Positions 1 to 8,589 of a DNA stretch of 64,000 bases are shown piece by piece. Made by a program: the position numbers and the translations under genes. The DNA comes from Streptomyces sp. NBC_00249 (lineage in GTDB: Bacteria; Actinomycetota; Actinomycetes; Streptomycetales; Streptomycetaceae). Within the stretch, counting starts at the first letter, position 1. Each line of letters opens with the position of its first letter. Under the pieces are notes generated by a model. That model had not been told where the DNA came from, searched no databases, and saw only the letters and a list, made by a program, of their open reading frames with translations. The stretch is from positions 1,736,001 through 1,800,000 of the forward strand of contig NZ_JAPEMV010000001.1 in NCBI RefSeq assembly GCF_026342355.1, given 5' to 3'.

Positions 1-1
1 C

Positions 2-820
2 ACCGTACGCACCCCCGACGGGCGGGAGCTGCGGCCCGCCGACCTCTCGGCGCCGCTGCCGTACCGGGTGGAACCGCGGCTGGAGCGGGTCACCGAGCAC
101 GGCGTGCCCACCGCCCTCGTCCTGCCCCGCGGCCACGTCCCCGGCCGGCGGCTGCCCGTCCTGCTCGACGTCTACGGCGGCCCCGGCTTCCAGGACGTCA
201 GCGCCGAGCCGGTGCGCTGGCAGCACCGGCAGTGGTGGGCCGACCAGGGCTTCGCCGTGGTCACCGTCGACAACCGGGGCACCCCGTACGTCTCCCCCGC
301 CTTCACCCACGCCATGTACCGGGGCTTCTCCGAGGTCACCCTCGAGGACCAGGTGGCGGCCCTGCGGGCGCTCGGCGCCCGGCACGGCGACCTCGACCTC
401 GGCCGGGTCGGCGTACGCGGCTGGTCCTACGGCGGCTACCTGGCGGCCATGGCGGTGCTGCGCCGCCCGGACGTCTTCCACGCGGCGTCCGCCGGGGCCG
501 CCCCCACCGACCTCCGGCAGTACGACACGGCCTACACCGAGCGGTACCTGGGCCTGCCGCAGGAGCACCCGGAGGTGTACGAGCGGGACTCGCTCCTCCC
601 GGACGCCCCGGAGCTCAGCCGGCCGCTCCAGCTGATCACGGGCCTGGCCGACGACAACGTCCACCCCTCGCACACCCTGCGCCTCTCCCGCGCCCTGACC
701 GACGCGGGCCGCCCGCACCAGCTGCTGGCACTGCCCGGCGTCACCCACATGACCCCGGGCGGCACCCGGGAGAAGGTGGCGGTGCAGCAGCTGGCCTTCT
801 TCCGCGGGGCGCTCGCCTGA
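2..820 (+). CDS. S9 family (prolyl oligopeptidase-type) serine peptidase, C-terminal part
   Basis: The reading frame is open from the window edge, so the N-terminal part of the gene (probably the beta-propeller) lies outside; the GTG at 68 is internal. The visible 272 or so residues form the alpha/beta-hydrolase catalytic domain of S9 peptidases (prolyl oligopeptidase/dipeptidyl peptidase IV type). The oxyanion-side YGGPG motif is encoded near 172-186. The nucleophile is the serine of GWSYGGY near 420-440, the aspartate lies in GLADDNVHP and the histidine in GVTHM. Such enzymes cleave short peptides after proline. The gene converges on the peptide importer and may finish digestion of proline-rich peptides, which fits the neighbouring collagenase and hydroxyproline genes. 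That link is inferred from position; no shared operator could be checked because the promoter is outside the window. Confidence 0.88.
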   Translation, partial: TVRTPDGRELRPADLSAPLPYRVEPRLERVTEHGVPTALVLPRGHVPGRRLPVLLDVYGGPGFQDVSAEPVRWQHRQWWADQGFAVVTVDNRGTPYVSPAFTHAMYRGFSEVTLEDQVAALRALGARHGDLDLGRVGVRGWSYGGYLAAMAVLRRPDVFHAASAGAAPTDLRQYDTAYTERYLGLPQEHPEVYERDSLLPDAPELSRPLQLITGLADDNVHPSHTLRLSRALTDAGRPHQLLALPGVTHMTPGGTREKVAVQQLAFFRGALA

Positions 821-840
821 GGAACGGGTACCGCGCGTGC

Positions 841-880
841 GGAAGGGCCCCGGAGACGCCATTGGCTCCGGGGCCCTTCC
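841..880. terminator. Bidirectional terminator hairpin between convergent genes
   Basis: A perfect 15-bp inverted repeat (arms 841-855 and 866-880) encloses a 10-nt loop. It sits between the S9 peptidase stop at 820 and the stop of the ABC ATPase at 899, so it can end transcription from both sides. There is no long T-run, as is usual for Streptomyces terminators. Confidence 0.85.
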
Positions 881-898
881 TCTTCCCGTGGATCCCCG

Positions 899-1879
899 TC
901 AGTCACCCGGGAAGTGACACGCCACCTCGCGCGAGGCGGCAAGCTGCAACAACGGCCGCTCGGTGCGGCAGATGTCCCGCGCCTTGGGGCAGCGCGGGTG
1001 GAAGGTGCAGCCCGGGGGCGGGGCGGCCGGGCTCGGCGGGTCGCCGAGCAGCACGATCCGCTCGCGCCGCCGTTCCGCCGCCGGGTCGGGCAGCGGGACG
1101 GCGGACAGCAGCGCCCGGGTGTAGGGGTGCTGCGGGTTCTCGTAGAGGGACTTCTTGTCCCCGATCTCGACGATCCGGCCGAGGTACATGACGGCGACGC
1201 GGTCGCTGACCCGTTTGACGACGGAGAGGTCGTGCGCGATGAACACGTAAGCCAGGCCCAGTTCGACGCGCAGCCGCTCCATCAGGTTGACGATCTGCGC
1301 CTGGACGGAGACGTCGAGGGCGGAGACCGGCTCGTCCGCGACGATCAGGCGGGGGCTGGTGGCCAGCGAGCGGGCGATGCCGATGCGCTGGGCCTGGCCG
1401 CCGGAGAACTCGTGCGGGTAGCGGTCGATGTGTTCGGGGATCAGCCCGGTCAGTTCCATCAGGTCGGCGGCCCGGCGGCGGGCGTCGGCCGCGCTCCAGC
1501 CCTGGACGAGCAGCGGGTCGGAGATGATCCGGGCCACCGTCTGGCGGGGGTTGAGGGAGGAGTGCGGGTCCTGAAAGACCATCTGGATGTTCTTGCGCAG
1601 GGGCCGCAGGGCGCTCTGGGAGAGCCGGCTGATGTCCTTGCCGTCGAAGGCGACGCTGCCGGAGGTGGGTTCGAGGAGCCGGACCAGCATCCGGCCGGTG
1701 GTGGACTTCCCGCAGCCGGACTCCCCGACGAGCCCGAGGGTGCGGCCGGGCTCCAGGTCGAAGGAGATCCCGTCGACGGCGCGGACGGGCGCCCCCCGGC
1801 GCCCGGTCAGCGACCGCTTCCCGGGGAAGGTCATGGTCAGGTCCCGTACGGACAGCAGAGGTCGGGCGGTGTCGCTCAT
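899..1879 (-). CDS. Oligopeptide/dipeptide ABC transporter ATP-binding protein (OppF/DppF type)
   Basis: A 326-residue ATPase that energises peptide import from the cytoplasmic side. Walker A GESGCGKST is at residues 52-60, followed by a Q-loop, the signature FSGGQAQRIGIARSL and Walker B with DEPVSALD. The C-terminal tail carries the Cys-containing oligopeptide-transporter extension (CTFHPRCPKA) typical of OppD/OppF pairs. It is the last gene of a five-gene operon (binding protein, two permeases, two ATPases). Its ATG overlaps the upstream stop by 4 bp (ATGA). The whole operon follows a promoter with the putative GntR operator at 6653-6683, so import of hydroxyproline- or proline-containing peptides is the likely job. 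Substrate choice is an inference from context. Confidence 0.93.
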   Translation of the reverse strand: MSDTARPLLSVRDLTMTFPGKRSLTGRRGAPVRAVDGISFDLEPGRTLGLVGESGCGKSTTGRMLVRLLEPTSGSVAFDGKDISRLSQSALRPLRKNIQMVFQDPHSSLNPRQTVARIISDPLLVQGWSAADARRRAADLMELTGLIPEHIDRYPHEFSGGQAQRIGIARSLATSPRLIVADEPVSALDVSVQAQIVNLMERLRVELGLAYVFIAHDLSVVKRVSDRVAVMYLGRIVEIGDKKSLYENPQHPYTRALLSAVPLPDPAAERRRERIVLLGDPPSPAAPPPGCTFHPRCPKARDICRTERPLLQLAASREVACHFPGD

Positions 1880-2880
1880 CGGGCCGCCTCCTCGGCGGTG
1901 CGGGCTCCGGGGAAGTGGCAGGCCACCGCACGGTCCGGGCCCTGCCCGTACTCCTCGAACCGCGGCCGCGACTCGGTGCAGCGGTCGGCGGCCAGGGCGC
2001 AGCGCGGGGCGAAGGCGCAGCCCGGGGCGGGGGCCAGCAGGGAGGGCGGGGAGCCGGGGATGGAGGGCAGGGGGACGTCGTCGGCGGTGTCGAGGCGGGG
2101 CAGGGAGTCGAGCAGGCCCCGGGTGTAGGGGTGGGCGGGGCCGGCGAACAGCTCGTCGACGGGGGCCTGTTCGGCGGCCCGGCCGCCGTACATGACGAGC
2201 ACCTCGTGGGCGACGCGGGCCACCACCCCCAGGTCGTGGGTGATCATGACGACGCCGAGGCCGCGTTCCTGCTGGAGGCGGGCGATCAGTTCCAGGATCT
2301 GGGCCTGGACGGTGACGTCGAGGGCGGTGGTGGGCTCGTCGGCGATGAGCAGGTCCGGTTCGCAGGCCAGGGCCATGGCGATCATGGCGCGCTGGCGCAT
2401 GCCGCCGGAGAACTGGTGGGGGTACTCCCCCGCGCGGCGGGCCGGTTCGGGGATGCCGACCTCGCCGAGCATGTCGACGGCGCGTTTGCGCGCGGCGGCC
2501 CGCCCGGCCTTGAAGTGGACCCGGAAGTGCTCGGCGATCTGTTCGCCGACGGTGTAGTAGGGGTGCAGGCTGGACAGCGGGTCCTGGAAGATCATGGCGA
2601 TCCGGCGGCCGCGCACGGCGGACAGTTCCTTCTCGGAGAGCCCGGTGAGCTCGCGTCCGGCGAGGGCCACGGAGCCGGTCACCTCGGCGCCGGCCCGGTG
2701 CAGGCCCATGACGGCGAGGGAGGTGACGGACTTGCCGGAGCCGGACTCGCCGACGATGCCGAGGGTGCGTCCGGCCTCGACGGTGAAGCCGAGGGAGTCG
2801 ACGGCGCGGACGGTGCCGCGCGGGGTGGTGAAGGTGACGCGCAGATCGCGTACTTCGAGCAGGGGTGGTGCGTCGGCCAT
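1876..2880 (-). CDS. Oligopeptide/dipeptide ABC transporter ATP-binding protein (OppD/DppD type)
   Basis: A 334-residue partner ATPase of the preceding gene. It has Walker A GESGSGKSV, signature FSGGMRQRAMIAMAL, Walker B with DEPTTALD, an HD switch (ITHDLGVV) and the C-terminal oligopeptide extension with a CAFAPRC motif. The ATG at 2878-2880 was chosen because it overlaps the permease stop (TGATG) and starts at the usual position for OppD. The frame stays open far upstream, but only as an artefact across the permease gene. OppD and OppF act as a heterodimer under the two permeases. Confidence 0.93.
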   Translation of the reverse strand: MADAPPLLEVRDLRVTFTTPRGTVRAVDSLGFTVEAGRTLGIVGESGSGKSVTSLAVMGLHRAGAEVTGSVALAGRELTGLSEKELSAVRGRRIAMIFQDPLSSLHPYYTVGEQIAEHFRVHFKAGRAAARKRAVDMLGEVGIPEPARRAGEYPHQFSGGMRQRAMIAMALACEPDLLIADEPTTALDVTVQAQILELIARLQQERGLGVVMITHDLGVVARVAHEVLVMYGGRAAEQAPVDELFAGPAHPYTRGLLDSLPRLDTADDVPLPSIPGSPPSLLAPAPGCAFAPRCALAADRCTESRPRFEEYGQGPDRAVACHFPGARTAEEAAR

Positions 2881-3866
2881 CAGTACCTCACCCTCGGGTC
2901 GACGACGGCGTACAGGAGGTCGACGGCGAGGTTCGCGACGACGATGAAGAAGGCGGCGAGCAGGGTGACGCCGAGGACCACCGGCTGGTCGGAGCTGACG
3001 AGCGCCCCGTAGAAGAGCCGTCCGATGCCGGGGAGTCCGAAGATGGACTCGGTGATCACGGCTCCGGCGAGCAGTCCGCCCAGGTCGATGCCGAAGATGG
3101 TGAGGATCGGGGTCATCCCGGAGCGCAGGCCGTGCTTGACGACGACGGTGCGCTCGGGCATGCCCTTGGCGCGGGCGGTGCGGATGTACGGCTCGGCCAT
3201 CGCCTCGATCATCGAGCCGCGGCTCTGGCGGGCGTACATGGCGGCGTAGAGCAGGGCGAGCGCCGTCCACGGGAGCAGCAGGTTCGAGGCCCAGGCGAGC
3301 GGGTCGTCGGTGAAGGCCTGGTAGGTGGGGTAGGGCAGGAGTCCCGCGATGCGGATGACCCCGTAGATCAGCATGACGGAGGTGAAGTAGACCGGCAGGG
3401 AGGCGGCGGCGACCGCGCCGACCATCAGGGCCTTGTCGGTGGCGGTGTCCTTGCGCAGGGCGGCGGTGACCCCGGCGCCGAGTCCGAGGACGAGCCAGAG
3501 GGCGGCGGCGCCGACGGCGAGGGAGGCGGAGACGGGGAGCCGGTCCATGAGGAGGTCCCACACGGGCAGGGAGTTCTCGTACGAGTAGCCCAGGCAGGGG
3601 AAGTCGCACTGGACGGCGTACTGGCCGCTGCCGAGGGTGCGGCCGGTGAAGATGCCGGTGAGGAAGTCGGCGAACTGCTTCCACACGGGCTGGTCGAGGC
3701 CCAGGTAGACGCGTACGTCGGCCAGCCGTTCGGCGCTGCACGTCTTGCCGCAGGCGGCGGCGGCCGGGTCGGTGGGCAGGACGTAGAAGATGAGGAAGGT
3801 GACGGCGGCGATGGCGAGGAGGACGCCGGCGAGGGCGAACAGCCGGCGGACGAGGTAGAGGATCAC
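2880..3866 (-). CDS. Peptide ABC transporter permease (OppB/DppB type)
   Basis: A 328-residue inner-membrane permease. The start MILYLVRRLF with a first transmembrane helix is typical of OppB. A long extracytoplasmic loop with two cysteine-containing segments follows (around residues 38-95), then about five more membrane segments. The EAA-like cytoplasmic loop (around RTARAKGMPERTVVVKHGLR) contacts the ATPases, and the C-terminus ends in DPRVRY, a common OppB ending. The start ATG overlaps the OppC stop by 4 bp and the stop shares one base with the OppD start, so translation is tightly coupled. Confidence 0.93.
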   Translation of the reverse strand: MILYLVRRLFALAGVLLAIAAVTFLIFYVLPTDPAAAACGKTCSAERLADVRVYLGLDQPVWKQFADFLTGIFTGRTLGSGQYAVQCDFPCLGYSYENSLPVWDLLMDRLPVSASLAVGAAALWLVLGLGAGVTAALRKDTATDKALMVGAVAAASLPVYFTSVMLIYGVIRIAGLLPYPTYQAFTDDPLAWASNLLLPWTALALLYAAMYARQSRGSMIEAMAEPYIRTARAKGMPERTVVVKHGLRSGMTPILTIFGIDLGGLLAGAVITESIFGLPGIGRLFYGALVSSDQPVVLGVTLLAAFFIVVANLAVDLLYAVVDPRVRY

Positions 3867-4843
3867 GTCCGGCCGCCCCTCGGGTCGAGGATGTCGCGCA
3901 GGGCGTCTCCGAGGAGGGTGAAGGCGAGCACCGCGAGGAAGAGGAAGACGCTCGGGATGACGAAGTACATGGGGTCGGTCTCGTAGAAGGCGACGGACTC
4001 GGCGATCATCTGGCCCCAGGACGGGGTGGGCGGGCGTACGCCCACGCCGAGGTAGCTGAGGGCGGCCTCGGTGCTGATCATGCCGGGGATGAGCAGGGTG
4101 GTGTAGGCGATGACCGGGCCCGAGACGCCGGGGAGGATGTCGCGGGTGAGGATGCGCCAGGAACTCGCGCCGCCGACGCGGGCGGCGTCGACGTACTCGC
4201 GGTGTTTGAGGGAGAGGGTCTGGCCGCGGACGACTCGGGCGACGCCGGGCCAGCCGAAGACCCCGATGACGGCGGTCATGAGGAGGATCCGGTTGACGTC
4301 CTTGGCCACCGACAGCATCGCGATCATGAAGATCAGCGAGGGGAAGGACATGGTGAGGTCCATGAGCCGGGACAGGACGGCGTCGGTGCGGCCGCCGAAG
4401 TAGCCGGCGGCGATACCGGCGGCCGTACCGGCGATCACGACGATGGCGGTGGCGGTGAAGGCGATCAGGAGGGACACCTGGGCGCCGTGGACGACGCGGG
4501 CGAACAGGTCGCGGCCGGTGACGGGTTCGACGCCGAGCCAGTGCTCGGGGCTGATCCCGCCGAAGGATCCGAGGGGCTGTCCGCCGAGGTAGGGGTCGAT
4601 GGCGGTCTTGTCGAAGGCGTCCGGGGACCAGCCGCCGAGCGCGCCCAGCCAGGGGGCGGCGACGGCCATCAGGACGAAGAGGAGGACGACGCAGAGGCTG
4701 ACGCGGACGGCGGGACGGCGGCGCAGTTCCCGCCGGGCCAGCTGCCAGGGACTGCTGCCCGGGGGAACGCCCTGGGGGGCCTTGCCGGCGGGTGCGCCGT
4801 CCGGGGCCGCCTGCTCGGCGGCGCCCGGTGCGGTGGTGGTCAT
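3863..4843 (-). CDS. Peptide ABC transporter permease (OppC/DppC type)
   Basis: A 326-residue second permease. A proline/alanine-rich cytoplasmic N-terminus of about 35 residues precedes the usual LARRELRRRPAVRVSL entry into the first helix. Five or six membrane segments follow. The EAA loop reads VDAARVGGASSWRILTRDILPG and the end is ILDPRGGRT, both characteristic of OppC. The start at 4841-4843 lies 20 bp after the stop of the binding-protein gene. A much longer open frame upstream is antisense-quality sequence inside the binding-protein gene and was not used. Confidence 0.92.
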   Translation of the reverse strand: MTTTAPGAAEQAAPDGAPAGKAPQGVPPGSSPWQLARRELRRRPAVRVSLCVVLLFVLMAVAAPWLGALGGWSPDAFDKTAIDPYLGGQPLGSFGGISPEHWLGVEPVTGRDLFARVVHGAQVSLLIAFTATAIVVIAGTAAGIAAGYFGGRTDAVLSRLMDLTMSFPSLIFMIAMLSVAKDVNRILLMTAVIGVFGWPGVARVVRGQTLSLKHREYVDAARVGGASSWRILTRDILPGVSGPVIAYTTLLIPGMISTEAALSYLGVGVRPPTPSWGQMIAESVAFYETDPMYFVIPSVFLFLAVLAFTLLGDALRDILDPRGGRT

Positions 4844-4863
4844 GGTGTGTCCGGTCCGCTTCC

Positions 4864-6612
4864 TCAGCCCTGGCTCTTCGAGGGGTCCTTGAGGCCGACG
4901 GTCCCGTAGTCGATGGTCCCGGTCCACACGGGGTGGCCGTAGGCGCCCGCGATGTTGGGGCCGACGAGCAGCGGCTTGCGCTCCAGCAGGATCGGGACGG
5001 ACGGGGACTTCTTCATGATCTCGGCGTCGAGGTCGGCCCAGGCCTGGTTGGCCTGCTTGGCGTCGGCCATGGCGTTGATCTCGTCGATCCGCTTCATGGT
5101 GGCCTCGTCGCGGAACTGCGCGTTGTTGCCCTGGTTGCCCTTGTCCTTGATGGTGCGTCCGTCGAAGACGAAGGGGATCCAGGTGGAGCCGGAGGGGTAG
5201 TCGGGGCACCAGCCGGTGAGCGACATGTCGGGGGTGGTGGACAGGTCGCCGACGACGTCGTAGTAGGCGCCCGGGTCGACGGTGTCGATGACGACCTCGA
5301 CGCCGGCGCGGGCCAGGCCCTGCTGGAGGGCCTCGGCCTTGTTCTTGTCGCCGGTGGAGACGGCGAGGGAGACCTTCAGCTTCTCCTTGCCGGCGGCCTT
5401 GAGGAGTTCCTTGGCCTTGGCCGGGTCGCCGGAGGCGGGGATCTTCAGGGTGTCGGCCTGCTTGCCGCCGGACAGGGCCGGGGGCAGGTAGGCGGTGGCG
5501 ACCTCGTTGAGGGCGGGGCCGCCGCCCGCCGTGATCACGGCCTCCTTGTCCACGGCGTACTGCATGGCCTCGCGGACCTTCGGGTCGTTGAAGGGGGCGC
5601 GGGAGTTGTTGAGGTGGAGCATCTCGGTACAGCCCTGGGACTCGGCGAGCAGCCGCGCCTTGACGTCGGGCTTGGGCAGCACCTTGGGGGCGCTCTCGGG
5701 CCGCATGTCCTGGTACTCGACGGTGGAGGCGTCGGCGCCCTCCCCGGCGATGATGCGGTCGTCGACCTGGCCGCCCTTGAGGCCCATCATGACGACGAAC
5801 CGGTCCGGGTAGGCCTTGCGGACGGTGTCGGTCTTGGGGTCCCAGTGCTCGTTGCGGACGAGGACGAGCTTCTTGTCCCGGTCGTACGTCTCGATCTTGT
5901 ACGGGCCGGAGGAGAAGGGGCGGGCGTCGTACTGGGTGCCCTTCTCCTGGGACTGGGGGACGGGCGCGAAGGTCGGCAGGGTGGCGGTCGCGGCGAACTC
6001 GGCCACCGGGCGCTTGAGTTCGAAGATGATCGTGCGGTCGTCGGGGGTCTTCACGGAGTCGAGGTGCTGCCCCTGGAGGGGGCCCTTGTAGCCCTCGGCG
6101 CCGGCCAGGTACCGGGCGGCGTAGTCGGGGCCGCCGGTGAGGTCGGGGGCGAAGGAGCGCTCGACGTTGTACTTGACGTCCTGGGCCTTGACCGGGGTGC
6201 CGTCCTCGTACTTGACGCCCTCCTTCAGGGTGAAGGTCCAGGTCTTCCCGCCGTTGGAGGGGGTGCCGAGGTCGGTGGCGAGGTCGGGGACCAGCTCGCT
6301 GCCGGCCTTGCCGGGCTCGGCCTTGAAGGTGACGAGGGTCCGGTAGAGCAGGCGGGTCCCGAAGTCCATGGTCGGCATGACCCAGTTGCGGGCGGGGTCG
6401 AGGTGGGCGAAGTCCTGGTTGGACAGGACGGTGAGGGTGCCGCCCTTGACCGGGGTGCCGCCGAGGATCTTCCCGTCGTTGGCTGCGGCGGGGTTCGCGG
6501 CGGGGGCGGCGCCGTCCTTGCCCTTGTTCGCGGTGCCGGAGCAGCCCGACGCACCGAGTGCGAGAGCCGCCACCAGGCTGGTGGCGAGGGCGAGTTGGGT
6601 GCGCTTGGTCAT
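4864..6612 (-). CDS. Peptide ABC transporter substrate-binding lipoprotein (SBP_bac_5 family)
   Basis: A 582-residue extracytoplasmic binding protein. A lipoprotein signal ends in the lipobox ASGC with the lipid-anchored cysteine at residue 24. The mature protein has the family-5 fold typical of OppA/DppA (for example the segments ELVPDLATDLGTPSNGGKTW, TFTLKEGVKYEDGTPV and the late QVAYAVD/AMQYAVDKEAV-like region). It is the first gene of the importer operon, starting 36 nt or so after the predicted transcription start of the promoter at 6653-6683. A GGAG ribosome site lies just upstream. Because that promoter is almost identical to the collagenase promoter, the likely ligands are collagen-derived peptides; this is an inference. 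Confidence 0.93.
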   Translation of the reverse strand: MTKRTQLALATSLVAALALGASGCSGTANKGKDGAAPAANPAAANDGKILGGTPVKGGTLTVLSNQDFAHLDPARNWVMPTMDFGTRLLYRTLVTFKAEPGKAGSELVPDLATDLGTPSNGGKTWTFTLKEGVKYEDGTPVKAQDVKYNVERSFAPDLTGGPDYAARYLAGAEGYKGPLQGQHLDSVKTPDDRTIIFELKRPVAEFAATATLPTFAPVPQSQEKGTQYDARPFSSGPYKIETYDRDKKLVLVRNEHWDPKTDTVRKAYPDRFVVMMGLKGGQVDDRIIAGEGADASTVEYQDMRPESAPKVLPKPDVKARLLAESQGCTEMLHLNNSRAPFNDPKVREAMQYAVDKEAVITAGGGPALNEVATAYLPPALSGGKQADTLKIPASGDPAKAKELLKAAGKEKLKVSLAVSTGDKNKAEALQQGLARAGVEVVIDTVDPGAYYDVVGDLSTTPDMSLTGWCPDYPSGSTWIPFVFDGRTIKDKGNQGNNAQFRDEATMKRIDEINAMADAKQANQAWADLDAEIMKKSPSVPILLERKPLLVGPNIAGAYGHPVWTGTIDYGTVGLKDPSKSQG

Positions 6613-6652
6613 GGGTCACTCCAGTGAAGGGCCGCGCTTTAAGGTGTGACCG

Positions 6653-6683
6653 GTAACATAGTAATGTGAAATTGTACTGACAA
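6653..6683 (-). promoter_or_regulatory. Importer promoter with putative GntR operator in the spacer
   Basis: Read on the minus strand this is TTGTCA (-35, 6678-6683), 17 bp, TATGTT (-10, 6655-6660). The spacer contains the palindrome-like core AATGTGAAATT (6663-6673). The same 31-bp block recurs upstream of the collagenase (17365-17395) with 29 of 31 bases identical. A second TGTGA element lies 22 bp downstream of the core (6643-6649) in both promoters. A repressor bound in the spacer would block polymerase. Confidence 0.75.
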
Positions 6684-6741
6684 GGGGTTGGCGCCGACGT
6701 TATCCAGCCGTGTCCAAAACCCTTAGGGGGAACGCCGGTTG

Positions 6742-6767
6742 GGGCCCGGACCAGACGGTCCGGGCCC
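6742..6767 (-). terminator. Terminator hairpin after the GntR regulator gene
   Basis: A perfect 11-bp stem (6742-6752 with 6757-6767) closes a 4-nt AGAC loop, 47 bp beyond the stop codon of the regulator gene. It insulates the regulator transcript from the importer promoter at 6653-6683. Confidence 0.8.
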
Positions 6768-6814
6768 TGAAGTCGTGCGGGTCGTACGGTCGCGCGGTGG
6801 GAGCGCGGCCGGGG

Positions 6815-7534
6815 TCAGCCCTTGGCGGGGCCGCCCAGGCGGCTCATGGTGGTCCGGCCGACCGGCTCGTCGCGGCCCTGGGCCCAGAGCGAGCGGACGT
6901 GCCCGAGGTGGCGCGACATGCACTCCTCGGCCGCCTCGGCGTCGCCGGTGAGCATCAGGTCCAGCAGCTCGATGTGCTCCTCGGCGGAGGAGACCAGCTT
7001 GCCGGCCTCGTCCAGGCCCGTCAGCCCGTACAGGCGGGAGCGCTTGCGCAGGTCACCCACGGTCTCGACCAGGCGGTCGTTGCCCGCGAGGCCGAGGAGG
7101 GTGAGGTGGAAGCGGCGGTCGGCCTCCAGGTAGCCGATGAGGTTGTGCTCGCGGGCATTGGAGACGATCTCCTCCGCGATGGGGCGCAGGGCCTCCAGCT
7201 GCTCGGCCGTGGCGATCTTCGTGATCCGGCCGATGGTCGGGACCTCGATCATCGTGCGCAGCTCGGTGTACTGGTCCAGGTCGCGTTCGCTGACCTCGGT
7301 GATGCGGAAGCCCTTGTTGCGGACCGGTTCCACCAGGCCCTCGCGGGCCAGGTCGAGCATGGCCTCGCGGACGGGCGTGGCCGAGACGCCCAGTTCGGCC
7401 GCGAGGCCGGGAGCGGAGTAGACGCTGCCCGGGCGCAGCTCTCCGGCGATCAGGGCGGCTCGGAGGGCGTGCCCGACCTGGTCGCGGAGCCGCTCCTGAG
7501 CCTTGATGAGACTGTGCTGCTTCAGGTCACCCAT
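6815..7534 (-). CDS. GntR family (FadR/FCD subgroup) transcriptional regulator
   Basis: A 239-residue regulator. The N-terminal winged helix (about residues 15-75) contains the GntR signature AAELGVSATPVREAMLDLAREGLVE. The C-terminal all-helical FCD ligand domain contains DRRFHLTLLGLAGND and EEHIELLDLMLTGD, positions where FCD domains carry metal-binding Asp/His residues. The ATG at 7532-7534 was chosen because a strong GGAGG site precedes it; the frame remains open to 7687 but without a ribosome site. It lies at the end of the hydroxyproline genes and is preceded by a palindrome (7574-7608) that matches sites before the importer, deaminase, oxidase and collagenase. It is therefore the prime candidate for the local repressor, probably sensing a hydroxyproline-pathway intermediate (inference). 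Confidence 0.88.
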   Translation of the reverse strand: MGDLKQHSLIKAQERLRDQVGHALRAALIAGELRPGSVYSAPGLAAELGVSATPVREAMLDLAREGLVEPVRNKGFRITEVSERDLDQYTELRTMIEVPTIGRITKIATAEQLEALRPIAEEIVSNAREHNLIGYLEADRRFHLTLLGLAGNDRLVETVGDLRKRSRLYGLTGLDEAGKLVSSAEEHIELLDLMLTGDAEAAEECMSRHLGHVRSLWAQGRDEPVGRTTMSRLGGPAKG

Positions 7535-7573
7535 TGCTTTTCCTCCGAGACCCCCGACACCACCGACGAGGAG

Positions 7574-7608
7574 AGGAACAGCGTACAATGTCACGTTGCG
7601 CTGTTCCT
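7574..7608 (-). promoter_or_regulatory. Nested palindromes before the GntR gene (putative autoregulatory operator)
   Basis: The core CAATGTCACGTTG (7586-7598) is a near-perfect palindrome. Outside it a perfect 10-bp inverted repeat (AGGAACAGCG at 7574-7583, CGCTGTTCCT at 7599-7608) frames the site, with its centre offset by 1 bp. The site overlaps the last codon and stop of the upstream reductase gene and lies 40-74 bp before the regulator start. It could be an operator, and the outer arms could also fold as an RNA hairpin. Confidence 0.65.
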
Positions 7609-8589
7609 CCCGGCGGCCTCGAACCATGCGACCGCCACGGCGAGATCCTCCCAGGCCATGCCCACGCTCTTGAAGAGCTGTGGACAACTCGGCCGTCCCC
7701 CCACCGGGATCCGGCCCGTCACCAGGTCGGCGAGGGTGCCGCTGATATGACCGGGCCCGATGGCCCCTTCCGCCTCCGGGACCAGCAGGTCCCCCGCCTC
7801 GCGCAGGGCCGCCGCACGCGACTCCACGTACACGGCCGCGCGCCGCACCAGCGCGGTGTCGGTCTCCCGGGCGTCGGGCTCGTGCGAGCCGACGGCCACG
7901 ACCACCGCGCCGTCGGACACCAGCCGGCCGTCGAACAGCGGCTCCCGGGCGGTGGTGCAGCAGACGACGAGGTCCGCGCCGGCCACGTCCCCGGCGGTCC
8001 CGGTGCGGGCCGGGACGCCCAGGGTACGGGCGTACGCGGCCAGTTGGCCCGCCCTGTCCGCATCGCGGGCCACGATCACCGCTCCGGCCAGCTCCCGCAC
8101 CCCGAGCACCGCCTCGAGGTGACCGTACGCCTGCGGCCCCGAACCGAACAGCACCAGCCGCAGCGGCCGCCCGGCCGGGGCCAGGTACCGCAGGGCGAGC
8201 GCGGACACCGCCGGGGTGCGCAGGGCGGTCAGGGCCTCACCGTCCAGCAGGGCCACCGGGCGCAGGGTGGGGCCGTCGAGGAGGAGGTAGCTGCCGGTGA
8301 TCCGGGGCAGGCCGCGCCCCGGGTTGCCCGGCGCGACCCCGGCGATCTTCACCCCGGCGTACGCCCCGGACGCGGCGGGCATCAGCAGCAGTTCGCCGCC
8401 CGGGGTGGGGACGGAGGTGCGCTGCGGGCAGCTCTCCGGATCGAGGCCGGCGAGCAGCGCGCCGGCGAGGGCGTCGGCGGCCTGCGCGGGGGTGAGCAGG
8501 CCGGGCGGCCGCGCCGGGCCGAGCTGGGGCAGGGCGGCGGGGAGGGGTGCCGCGGCTCCGGAAGGGGTGGCTCCGGCGAGCGCCGTCAC
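7591..8589 (-). CDS. Ornithine cyclodeaminase family protein (probable pyrroline-2-carboxylate reductase)
   Basis: A 332-residue member of the ornithine cyclodeaminase/mu-crystallin family, with the Rossmann motif LFGSGPQAYGHLEAV for NAD(P)H and the N-terminal segment VKIAGVAPGNPGRGLP involved in substrate binding. Beside proline-racemase-type genes, family members commonly reduce delta-1-pyrroline-2-carboxylate to L-proline in trans-3-hydroxyproline or D-proline routes. True ornithine cyclodeaminase cannot be excluded. The start is GTG with a GTGA overlap to the preceding epimerase gene, so it is in the same operon. Confidence 0.85.
   Translation of the reverse strand: MTALAGATPSGAAAPLPAALPQLGPARPPGLLTPAQAADALAGALLAGLDPESCPQRTSVPTPGGELLLMPAASGAYAGVKIAGVAPGNPGRGLPRITGSYLLLDGPTLRPVALLDGEALTALRTPAVSALALRYLAPAGRPLRLVLFGSGPQAYGHLEAVLGVRELAGAVIVARDADRAGQLAAYARTLGVPARTGTAGDVAGADLVVCCTTAREPLFDGRLVSDGAVVVAVGSHEPDARETDTALVRRAAVYVESRAAALREAGDLLVPEAEGAIGPGHISGTLADLVTGRIPVGGRPSCPQLFKSVGMAWEDLAVAVAWFEAAGRNSAT

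Noticed and set aside
4792..6627. Long open frame on the plus strand across the peptide-binding protein gene
   Set aside because: Its translation is Gly/Val/Leu-low-complexity, antisense to a clear lipoprotein with family motifs; such frames arise from the high third-position GC of the real gene.
7574..7608. Intrinsic terminator after the reductase gene
   Set aside because: The stem overlaps the stop codon and encloses the GntR operator-like core, so an operator reading is preferred; a dual role is possible.
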